Shown in pieces: positions 1 to 10,802 of a DNA stretch of 64,000 nucleotides. A model generated the notes under the pieces. It saw only the letters and a program-made list of their open reading frames with translations, had not been told where the DNA came from and did not search any database. Each line of letters opens with the position of its first letter. Position 1 is the stretch's first letter. The position numbers were made by a program, and so were the translations under genes. This stretch comes from Yamagishiella unicocca (Eukaryota; Chlorophyta; Chlorophyceae; Chlamydomonadales; Volvocaceae), in NCBI GenBank assembly GCA_003116995.1, contig BDSL01000020.1, positions 186,001 to 250,000 on the forward strand. The letters run 5' to 3'.

Positions 1-430
1 AAGAAAGCTGGGAGTTCATGTCGAAGCAATTAATCTTGTGGTGGTCAAAGGTTTCCTGTGTCGAACTGAAGTGTTTGAGAAAGTGAGGTTGAGGCCATGC
101 GCTGATGCGTGAAATAGCCCGACCAAGGATCCAGACGCTCACACGTCCAACAGCACCTGCACGAAATAAAAATTTATGGTCACGGTTCTGGGTCGACTCG
201 CAAAGAAAATGAGGTAATAAACTATGATCTGTTAACCCTCGCGCGCTCGTCCCAGTACGGCGCATTGCATGCCATGCGCAGCGCAGGCATCTTTCCAAAA
301 GTCGGCAGGACCGTGCATGATGCATCTGTAGTATTTAAAATCCTTTGTCTATGGTTAGCAGTTTCTCTTTGAGGCTTCAGCCCATCATTTGTCCCTGCTG
401 CGATTCCACGCTGCGCTTCTCCAGGAAGTG
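1..430. other. 5' flank of the Rsm22/METTL17 gene
   Basis: I see no coding region here. The stretch is less GC-rich than the genes and probably holds the promoter and 5' UTR of the gene starting at 431. Confidence 0.5.
332..339 (+). promoter_or_regulatory. TATA-like box TATTTAAA
   Basis: An A/T-rich TATTTAAA lies in GC-rich sequence about 92 bp before the proposed start codon at 431. That spacing would allow a short 5' UTR. This is inference from position and composition only. Confidence 0.4.
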
Positions 431-3400
431 ATGCACGCGTCTAGTGCCATATTGGCTTTAAGTCGACGTCTTTCTGAAAGATCTGTTGACGCCGCGGCGG
501 CGCTGTGGCGAAATTTCCGTCAGCGACATGATTTGCCTGCGGCGCTGGTGGGTGCACCCATGCGGCCGGAATTGACCATGTTGTTAAGGCGCAAGGCTTT
601 ATATCCTGCTATAAGTGGTGGGGCGGCAAGGCAAGGAAGGAGTCTGAAACTTGGGCAGCACAACATACCGAATGAGGGGCCAACATCATGGGGTAATAAT
701 AACCATCGCGCGTGACTATGCAGCCCACTTGCATCCGGCCTCGTTCAAGTCCTCGATACGGGTTCCCCTTGGTTCGCCCTCGCACCACGCTCTCCCCCAA
801 GACACCCTTTACTTGCCCTTGCCTCACACATGCGCATTGAAAACATCCCTGCACACGAATCCGATCTGCCATCCTCCCTCCTGCTCCCTCAGCCGGAGGT
901 ATCAGCTGAGGCTGCCGCCGCTGCAGCCCGCCGTACCCTCCCACTTGTGCAGCTGCCGGTGTCCCTGGAGCGTGAGCTTGTGACAGTACTGGAGGGTGCG
1001 TATGGTGCTTCTGTTGATTCCGGGCTCATAAGGGCGAATCTGCTGCGCTGGCATTACCGGTAGCTGTATTGTTTGCGCTGCCAACCGCCCTTGCCACCCC
1101 TGCTTCCCAATCCCGTGCTGTATAACAGAACACGGCGTAAGCCCTCGAGAAGCGCGGCACCTGGGGTTGGAGTTGACGGAGCGCTTGAAGGTGCGGGAGA
1201 TGAGGGGTTGCTAATGGAGAGAAGCAATGCCGTCCCGAGCGGCGGGGCTGCGGAGTTAGCAGCGCGCCCTAAAACGTTGGGTGGGAATGCATCTGAACGC
1301 GACGCTACTCTGGGCGCTGACCTAGTCCTCTGGGGGTTCTTTAGTAGGCGCAGGAGGGAATTTGCCTTGCCGAACCGTGTCCAGGACTGTCCAGCAGTGT
1401 CCATCGTGCAAGGTTGTGGTCCATCCGCCGACAGCGATGCGGCCACCGTCTCCGACTTGCTCCATGTTTACGCACTATCATATTTCTTGCTTGCTCCATG
1501 TCCACGCACTATCTCTTGCTCCATGTTCACGCGCCATCATATTCCCCCCCTGCCAACCCGCACGGCCAGGCCCTCAGCCACACGCCCCAGCGCGGCGGCC
1601 TTGGCTCCCGTTCCAAGTCGCAGCAAGGTCGCGACCCACATGGCGCGGAAGGAGCACAGCTTTTGGGCGGCGACGTCCGCAGCAGCCGCCTCCGTGGGGC
1701 TGAGTTGGCGGCAGCGCGCGCCGCGCTAGAGGCAGGCGAAATGATGTACATGGATGATCGGGCAGTGAATGCGGCGCTGGGGCTGCCGCCGCCGCTACGC
1801 GAAGAGGAGCGGCGAGGTATGAGAGGGTAGCAGGATGAAGGGAGGGGGTTTGACGTGGGATAGGCTGTCACAATGGATGAGGTAACAATTTGCGCGTGTA
1901 TTCTGGGGAGTATGAAGGAGAAGGTTGGGGCATAAGGTAGGAACACGCGTGCACTTGAATGTGAGATGTCGGGACAGGGGAATCGTCAAACTCTAGGTTA
2001 CGGGAAAACGCATGCCGTCGTTTGGAGGACTATTGTGCGACATCAGACCCTCTTTTGTTCCCCTGGCTTTCGGCAGCCACCGCGCGAACCAGCGTGTGCT
2101 TGCACGCGGCCTTCTCCTCGGTTTCCTCATCCCGCTAACACCCTAGCCCCTAAACATGACCCCTGCACTGCAGCCCCCCAGAGGGAGAAGCTTGCGCCAA
2201 GCTACAAGAGCGTGTCTGAGGTGGGTTGGCTGGCGAGAAGCTGGTGGGCGAGGCAGCCGCTGTTTGTCGATTTAAGCAATACGCCATGTTCTGAATCCTC
2301 CGTTCGGCGTGACTGCCTTGATAGCACTACCCGATTACCCCGGTTCTAACCATCGTTAACATCTACGCTCAACCGTACTGCGACTCCCTCAATGAGCAGC
2401 AGAAACCCTCACTAAAACCCTGTTTGGTGAGGTCCTAAACGGCGGCCCCTTCCCCGCCTTCTCCTCCGTTTCCGCCCAGGCAATGGCCTACGTCGTGGCC
2501 CGCCTGACGCCCGAGTACGCGGTGTGCCGCCGCGTCCTGGACGAGGCGGTGCGGCTGCTGGGGGCTGCGGCAGCGGCGGGGGCACCGCCGGGCGCGGCGG
2601 GCCAAACCCCGGGAGCGAAATGGCGGCCGCGGGAGGTGCTGGTGCACGGCGCGGGTGTTGGAGCGGCGGTGGTTGCTGCGCTTGAGGTAAGGCCGGGGGC
2701 CAAGGCGATGGCGGCTTGGCGATGGCCTGTCGGCGCATGGGCAGCGAAGCGCCGCGCATAATGACAGGAGAAGGGGAGGGGTTGGAGGGCTGCGGTACTT
2801 GCGTGCATGGGTTGATCTGGATACGTCATCATGGATCACCACCACCAACGACCCCTCACCGGCTTTCATTCTGCTTTGGCTCGGTGTGGCGCAACGCGTA
2901 TAAGTGCCGCACCGACGTGCCCCACGTGTCCGTTGTAACGGTTTGCGTCGCTGCCCTCGCTGCTCCGACCCTCCCCCACGCAGTCCTGCACCAGTCGCAC
3001 CCTGTCCAGCGTGGTGGCGGTGGAGCCCAGCCCGCTGCGCCAGGTGCTGGGGACCAGGGTGGAACGGGCGTACCGAGAGTGGCAGCGGCGCGAGCCACAG
3101 CAAGAGGCGCCCTGGGAGCAGGTTGGGGAGGAGAGGCGGGAACGGAATCATGGGCAGCGTGCAAGTGGCCCGCGGGTCAGCTGGGTTCGGGCCTTGCCGC
3201 CGCTGACGAAGGCCACAGCGACGCAGCGACGCAGGTGAGTGCAGACGACGTGTTTGGGTTGAGGGAGGGAGGGGGGGGAGTTGGGAAGAAGTGGCCAGGT
3301 ACGAGCGGTCAGGGCCGAGTGGCGTGGTGGTACGGTTTTTTGGGTTATGATGGGAGAGGCCACGCGAACCGCGACTGACGAGAGACCACGCAAGGCGCGG

Positions 3401-6400
3401 CTGACGTTCAGCGTTGGTTTTCTACCCTAAATGCTGTCAAAAGTTGGCGAACGAATCATCGGTTGCAAAGAATATTGGCCCAGCGTACCTGCTGGGTCTG
3501 CCTCAAAAGACCCCATGATGAACCTCGCCTCGCGCTGCCGGCCCCCTGCGCACGCAATGATGTCTCTCCACGGCACAGGTACGACCTGGTTATTGCGCCG
3601 TACCAACTGACCGTACTTCCCACGCCAGAGGAGCGGCGGCGGCTGGTGCGGGAGCTATGGGACAGGTGTGTGGCGGCCTCGTCCGCAGAAGTTCTGTGTG
3701 GCTTAAGCGGTCAGAGGTTCTGTGTGGCTTAAGCGATCGGTGGTCGTGCGTGGTAGTAAATGCTAACGCTGGCGCACCATACCCCAGCTCCAGACGCCAA
3801 CCTGATAACGTGCTTCTGCTTACTTCCTCCCGCGTACTTGCACCAGTTCCTCGCTTTACGTCTGTGTTCAACATGTCATATACAGTAAGCTTGTTGCTTG
3901 GAGCAATAGCATACTGCTAAGCCGTTGTTGCCGCAGTGTTCACCGGCCTGTTGGGGGGAAATGCACATGGTGTCAGGCCAGGCCGTTGGGGCCGCGCGAC
4001 GCGTGGCCCCTCCTGAACCCTTCCATCTGCGGTGGGGTGTTTCATACACTTCCCTGTGCGACTTTCTGCCGCTCTGGGCGTTGAACTCGCGGCAACAAAC
4101 CTCGTACCCGCCTCCCACGCCGCCAGGTGCGGCGGTGTGCTCGTGCTGGTGGAGCCGGGCACCCCGCGCGGTTTTGGGATTGTGGCGGAGGCGCGGCAGC
4201 TGTTGCTGGACCTCGAGGTGCGTGTGTGTGTTGCATGTCATGTTTTGGGTTAGGGGAAATGGGTTGGGATTTGGGGGGGGAGATCGGGCGGATTGGCGGT
4301 CCATGGCAAAGAAACCAGCTGCCTGGTAAATAGGCTGCAGGTATATTAGGAAGGAACATCGTCTTTGTAGGCTGCCAAGGTGTTTGACCATGCTGCTCGT
4401 CATCCGGTGACCAACGTACCTGGTCTCGGTCCCGCAACCGAACTTCATTGACCGGTATCCTGCAGGCTCGGAAGCGTGACCAACTTGAGTCGGCCGCAGC
4501 TTCCGCCTCCGGCGGCGCGCGCGATGCAGATGGCGCAGCCGCAGACCCACGGGTCGCCGGGAAGCTGCGGACCACGGGCGCGCACGTGGTGGCGCCCTGC
4601 GCGCACGACGGCACGTGCCCCATGCAGGTGGGATAGGTCAATGCGTCTGGTCCTATGTCTGCTTATCCTATATCCTGCTTTTGTTCGCCGGCGCCTTGTG
4701 TTTGTAGGTTCCTCTCGCCGTCCGTACGACCCGTTGCCCTTTTTAGACGAGTGTTATGCGTTATTCGTTGGTGGCATCGTGGCCGTGGTTTTAGGGTTTG
4801 CTGCTCGCGGGTGGCGTCGTGGCAGCGTCCTTTCGCCACGGATTGGCGCGACGACACATCGTTATTCACCGTCTTGACATCTTCTCCCTTAGCTCGTGTC
4901 CAACATACTCCGTAAGCTCCCGTCGTACACCTTCCTTTCGTAAGTTCCCATCGTACACCTTCCTTCCGTACTCTGCTGCGCAGGTGAGCCAACGCAGCTG
5001 GTGCCACTTCGGCCAGGCGCTGCTGCGGCCTCCTTTCATGCAGCAGGCCACGGAGCCGTCGGCCGGGGCGGCACATGGCCGCGGGCGCGCCACGAACCTG
5101 CAGGTGAGTGTTTAAGAAACCAGGCAGCAAGGAGAGCAGCGAACTGACGTAGGAGGAGAAGGAGAGTTGCGTGGGAGGGGTTGCGGCCGCTGGGGCGCGG
5201 TAATCGGCCCGGACCCGGTTGCGACAGTCGCGGGCTCGCAGCCGCACGGTGCGCGGGCGCTGCCAGTTGCGGCGCCCGAGGCTTGCCTTTCCCCATTGCC
5301 TTCTGGTTTCGGCCATCGCAGCGCGGGCATCGATGGATGGATGCGGGATGCTGTTACGGGCCACTTTATGGCCTGGAATGATGTGAAGAGAGCCTGGTCC
5401 CTGTGGTGTTGCGAACCCATCTCAGAGGAGCCTCCCTCGTCCACGGCAAAGGCACGGCCTCATTAATACCGAAGGGGTTCACCGCGTCCCACCACGTCCC
5501 ACCATGTCCCACCACATCCCACCACGTCCCACCACGTCCCACCACGTCCCACCACGTCCCACCACGTCCCACCACGTCCCACCAGCTCCCGAGTCCGTCC
5601 TTTGCTGAACCTAGCCGTGCCTCCTCCCCACGTGACAGGACGAGCGCTTCAGCTACGTGGTGCTGCGCCGCGGCCCCCGGCCCGAGTTCCGCGTGGCAGT
5701 CGCCCGGGAGTACGGCATCGATGACGATGGCGGCCGCGACGGCCGGCCCATCACCACCGACGCCGCGGAAGACGATGACCCCACGGTTGCGACTGCGCCG
5801 CTGTTGTCCGTCAGCCTGCCTCCACGCGTTGTAATGAGCCAGGTGCTCCTGAACCGGGCAAAGGCGGCGGCGGGAACGCTGCAACCAGGGACGCCGTTGA
5901 CGGGCCGACAAGCGGCAGCGGCGCCGCCGCCGGCGCCGCCACCTGACGTTGATGGGCATACGGGCGTCGGCGGCGCAGAGGGGCCACCACCGCCTTCGCG
6001 GCGGCTGCCCCTTTTCTCCTCCGCGGGCGATGACGGCGGCGAGGATCAACCCTCGGCAGACCCTCGGCGGGAGCTGGAGCCGCAGCAGCAAACACGTTTG
6101 GGGTCCCAGGAGGGTCTGCACTCGCCTGTTGCGCCCGGCAGCGGCAGTGGCAGCAACCAGCGGCGTCCTAGCGGCAGACCGCAGACCGCAGGGGACGCCG
6201 CGGGCCCCGTCATCACGGCGTTCACTCGGAAGTACCCCGCCTTTGGGCCGGGCCTGGTCGGGCGGCTCATGGCCCTGCAGGTGCGGGGGTGGCTGGGGGT
6301 GCTGCTCCTTTGGGCAGCGTAGAGGCGGCGTATTTGACGCACGAGGAAACGAGGTCGCTCTTGTGGGCGGGACGCGCCATCGCGCAAGCCGAGCGCGGGA

Positions 6401-8587
6401 TTTTGAGCACACGGGCGAGCAAGCAGCACACGACCAATGTCTCGCCACGACGCAAGCAGAGCGGGGGATTTTGCTTTTGCGCACACGGGCGAGCAAGCAG
6501 CACACGACCAATCTAGGCGTATGCCCTAAAGACAGCCCTAGAACCCCGGTAACCAGTCAGGTGCAGGTGTCTTGACCACGGCCACGCGTGAACACGTTTG
6601 TTCCACATAAACGGTTCCACATACCGCAGTCACAAATACGATTTGATGTTGCGCGCTTGCTGTTTCTCGTACGTGGACGATGTCGTGTGCCAAAACAGCT
6701 ACGGGAGGAAACGACTGCCCTCCAAAACCAGCTACAGGAGGGAGCGATGTCCCTCCATCCGGGCCATCATGGCAGTTCGCGTGTCGCACGGGCTAAGTGG
6801 ACCCCTCCCCTCCATCTCGCCAGGATGCCGGAGTGAACTGGGCCGCCGCTACAAGTGACAAAACAGGCGGCGAAGACGACGACGCGCCAGCCGACCCTCT
6901 GAATGGGGCTCACCCACCACCCACTGCGCCGGGCGGAGCCGCCGCTGCCGCTGCTCGGCGTGACGGCGAGGCCCACTCCGCCAGCTCGGCCCCGGCAGCG
7001 ACCGACGGGGGCGGTCAGCGTACTCTGCACAGCCTGGGACTGGACGCCGCCGTGGCGGAGCTGTCGCTCTCGCTGCCCATCGCTGACGTGGCGGCGCGAC
7101 ATGGTGCGGCTGGTCGGCCCAGTGGCGCAGATTCTAGTGTTGCTGCTGCTGCGGAGGGAGTGGCGGGAGTGGCAGGAGCGGCAGCAGCGGCGGAAACGGG
7201 CACCACAAGTGCTGGCGAGGTCAGCGACGGGGCGCCATGGCGGCGGAGCGAGCGATCGCCTAGCGCGGCGGCGCCGTCGTCGCCGCTGCAGCAGGCTGTG
7301 GACGACGTGGAGCAGGGGTACGGGGGAGTGCGGCTCAGCCCCGCTGACGTCAGCGCGGAGGAGTACGAGGAGGCGGAGGTGGAGCTTCTGAAGCGCATCT
7401 ACGGCGCGACAGTTGCCGAAGGCCGCCGGGCGAGCCGGACTGGCAAGGGTGCCGGACAGGGGGAAGGCGATGGCGGCAGCGGTGCTGGCTATGGCCGTTA
7501 CAACCGGCACGGTGGCGACGGCGACGTGAGTGGCGACGACGAGCAAGATGACGACGACGACGACGATGACAGGGACGAGGGCGAGCAGGTACGCGGAGGG
7601 TACGCTGTCAAGGGCGTGTGTGGAGTGGATTTGCGGGAACTGGTTGCGAATTGCGGAACTAATTGCGAGATGGCTGCTTCCTGGTAGCGCGTCTGTTGGG
7701 CGTGCGACTGATCTTCAACTGCGCCGCAGTGCATCGAGGCGAGCGCCTCCTCGCACCTAGAAACCCCCCCTCTTCCCCCCGGCGCCACCGGGTCGTGCCG
7801 CCGGGTCTTCTCGCCCCCTAAACCCCCCCCTTCCGCCGCCCGGTTGTCCGCGCACAGGGCAACTCAGCCCGCGCTCCTGACCTGCGCACCGCTGAAGCGT
7901 CATCGTACGGGTGGGGCCGCGTGATACGTCCGCCGCGGCGCCGCGGCGGCCACGTGCTCCTGGACATGTGCGTCGGCCCCCAGCACCACTACCCGGAGCC
8001 CGGTGACACCGCTGCGGGGGTGGCTCATGATCCTGCGGCTGCGGCTGCCGGTGGTGCCGTCTCTGGTTCCGGAGCCGCGCCAGCTGAAGGGCGCCTGGTG
8101 CAGCAGGTGCGGTCCGCGGACGGGTGTTTCGGCTGGCCGGGGTCTGATGGTGCGTGGTGGGGATTGCGCACTATCGGCCTGGCCTCAATACACCGCACCT
8201 GCTGTCAACTATGTACCACCCGTGGCACCGCCTCCACCCGGTCCCCCGCCATCCCCCAGTCCCTGCGACCCGGCCCCTGTCCCCGAATGCTGGGCCAGGC
8301 TGATTTGTGCCTACCCTGTCGTGCTTCTGTGACCCGGTCCCTCCGCACCGTCCTGGCCCCGTTCCTGCCCTTGTCGACTGCCGCCACCCTGTTGCCGCAC
8401 CCAGGTCGTGGCCAAGTCGTCTCGCCGCAGCTGGATGGGCGCGCCCGCGTATCGCCTGGCGCGGCGGCTGACGTGGGGGGATTGCTGGCCTGACTGGTAC
8501 ATCCGCAGCCACAACGCGCGCGGGGTGGCGGGACGGGGTGCGCCTGATGCCAGCCTGGCCGCAGAGATGCGATGGGAGGACCGGTAG
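431..8587 (+). CDS. Rsm22/METTL17-family mitochondrial ribosome assembly methyltransferase-like protein
   Basis: Thirteen exons join in phase to 1,118 codons: 431-547, 893-1059, 1578-1816, 2403-2686, 2984-3234, 3579-3665, 4127-4217, 4466-4627, 4984-5103, 5639-6280, 6824-7588, 7858-8106, 8405-8587. The family acts on small-subunit mitoribosome assembly and carries a methyltransferase fold plus a four-cysteine iron-sulfur site. Visible family segments in order are AYVVARLTPEYAVC, a degenerate SAM loop VLVHGAGVGAAVVAALE (about 255-269), YDLVIAPYQLTVLP, LVLVEPGTPRGFGIV, APCAHDGTCPM (Cys457, Cys463), SWCHFGQALLRPPF (Cys473), FSYVVLRRG, GWGRVIRPP with HVLLDMC (Cys1013), and RLARRLTWGDCWPDWY. The first 39 residues (Arg/Ser/Ala/Leu-rich) look like a mitochondrial transit peptide. 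The first three exons are the least certain: the exon-2 donor (GTAGCT) and exon-3 acceptor were chosen by phase. Exons 10-11 add a roughly 470-residue low-complexity insertion. Confidence 0.9.
5484..5586. repeat. 10-bp minisatellite CCCACCACGT in an intron
   Basis: About ten near-perfect 10-bp units lie in the 535-bp intron between exons 9 and 10 of the METTL17-like gene. A few units vary (ACCATGTCCC, ACCACATCCC). The array ends about 50 bp before the exon-10 acceptor. Confidence 0.9.
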
Positions 8588-8701
8588 AGGGGGCGGCCGG
8601 GGAATCGGTAGAGGGGCCAGCCGAGGAATCGGTGGAGAGGGCAGCAGACGAACCGGTGGAGAGGGCAGCAGAGGAACCGGTAGAGGGGGCAGCCGGGGAA
8701 C
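8582..8701. repeat. 24-bp minisatellite overlapping the METTL17-like stop codon
   Basis: Five 24-bp units start with CGGTAGAGG or CGGTGGAGA. The predicted stop TAG (8585-8587) lies inside unit 1. Because 24 is a multiple of three, unit 2 repeats the in-frame TAG. In the next frame the same units read as an octapeptide like PVEGAAGE. Confidence 0.9.
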
Positions 8702-10802
8702 CGACATTCGAGACGCCCCTCGGCGGCAGCGGCGGGGCTGTTTTGGTCGATGCAAGACTAGCGTGCTGTAGCTGCTGCTTGGCTCGCGCGTGCTCCACGG
8801 TGATCATGGTGTTTTTGCACGTCATCCAGTGCGGCAGATCCCAGAGCGTGTTAAGCGCCAAGATGCTTCCTCAACCCCCGCGATGGAGGGGTTCGATCAC
8901 GTCCAGGACGTCCTTGTGTGCGTTGAATGCACAGCACATGCAGGGAGGGCAGGTGAAGCCTCCGCTTGCTGTGGAGTGTGTGCGGAGTGTTGTTTAGGTG
9001 TTGGGAGCTCACTCATCTCGCGCTGTTCACAGGCTACACCATGTCGACTGGTTGCGCAGTAATGTCCGCGCAAGCGGACGCAACCAGCGTTCGACGCATG
9101 CACCGCAGCTGGCGTGGGTTGCAGTATGCGAGGCGGTACGGCCACCCCGTACGACCCCCCCCATAGAAGAGCAGTGCAAGTCATACCTGGCACGACAAAG
9201 TGTCACGCCCGTCGTCACTGAGGATCAGGTTTTACTGATCAACAGGCCGAAGTAATCAGCGTTGGGTTGAACTATTACGGATAGAGCCAACATCAGCTCA
9301 CTGCTCTGGTTGCGGTTGTTGTTGGCGGTGGTGCGATTCGTCGAGCCTGCAATCTCCCAAGCAAGCCCAGGTGCACTATATCGCGAGTTCTTGCGTCCGA
9401 CGAACGCCAAGGAAAGAGCGGCCTCGGAAACAAACTACTGACAGGGGGCAGTAGGCGACCATGCCAGCACCAGCCTCGATCGTTTCCCGGGGACACGTCA
9501 TCGGCACTGCCGGCAGCCCCCTTGGCTTCCACCGAACCACACATGTAACAGTACAAGAAAGCCTTCAGGGCAGGTCCTGGAGGCTGTGGACTGTGGACGA
9601 TGTGCATGAAGGCCAGGTTCGTTTTAGATATGCACAGCTGAAAGGGAAGGATGCAGACGCAACTGCCCGCCATGCGCCTCGCAAAGGCGCTCACACCACG
9701 ACCGCCGTGCCACCACGGAGGTTATAAACCGAAGCCCATCACATGCAATGGCCGATGCCAATGGAGGTATGAACGTGCAGACTGTAAATGGAAGAAAGAA
9801 CGCTGAAAACCCGATGCAAGTGTACGGGGCGTCACCGTACAGCTGTCGGATTCTGCACAGGTTTTAATGGGTGCTCTGCGCAGAGCGAAAGCACTAATGC
9901 GTCGTGATCAGGATGGGCGCGTATGTAAGAGGTCCCCAAGGAGTCGCAGCTACGAGCGTTGTGGAGGTGCAGATACGAGCGTTGTGCACGCGCCGTTTAC
10001 GTGCCATGTGACCTCGATGCACGCAATGACGGTGATGGGCGCCACCGTCAGTGGACCGAAACGGTATGTGGGTCGTCAAACCCTGTCAAACCAGCATGAG
10101 GGCGGCGCAGGGGAACTCTATGCAATGCGCGCATGTGCCCTGGGTGTATGCACTTGGGCCCAAACTTCCGCTGGCAAGCATCTCATGCCTGCCTTCAAAG
10201 CTGTTAGCGCAATGGGGCCACGCACATCACGCGTTTTTGTTGCTGAATACCACCAATGCGGAGGTTTTCCCCGAAATACCGTAATTACTGCGGTGGCAAT
10301 GTTGGCGGTTTTCGCTGCACTACCGATCGAGCATTTAGCGATCCTAACTGACACAAACAGGGTGCTGTTATCGTATGTTGCCTTCTATTTCTGAGGGAAG
10401 GAGAAACGTTGCGAATTCAAGCTGGTCAGTGCAAGAGTCACAAGTCGTGTGGTGCATCTTTTACATTAGTGCATTGCTATAATATTAAGTAGAAGTCTTA
10501 ACTTGCATCTGGTAATGCGTTTGTCGGAACGTTGAATGAGGCGTCTGCATGGAGCAAGGGATTGGCTTCAGCTTCGCTTCCACTGGACCGGGCCATTCTT
10601 CCACTTAAACAAAATTAGCCTGCAACATCCTTGTTCCAAGTATTCGATACCACTAAGTTTGATTCATTGCCCAGCTGCGAATTCCTTGAAGGATGGAAAG
10701 ACACTTATAGAAAGCGCCTGTCGAACTGTGGACTGCGGCATTTTAGACTAGCAGTTATCCCTATACAGTGTATTTTCACGCTTGGAGAGTGCCGACTTGG
10801 TT
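8588..10802. other. 3' UTR of the METTL17-like gene and intergenic spacer
   Basis: I recognise no further gene. A TGTAA at 9544-9548, the usual volvocine polyadenylation signal, would give a 3' UTR of about 960 bp. From about 10400 the sequence becomes A/T-richer (for example ATAATATTAAG near 10480), as expected for the upstream region of the next gene. Confidence 0.4.
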
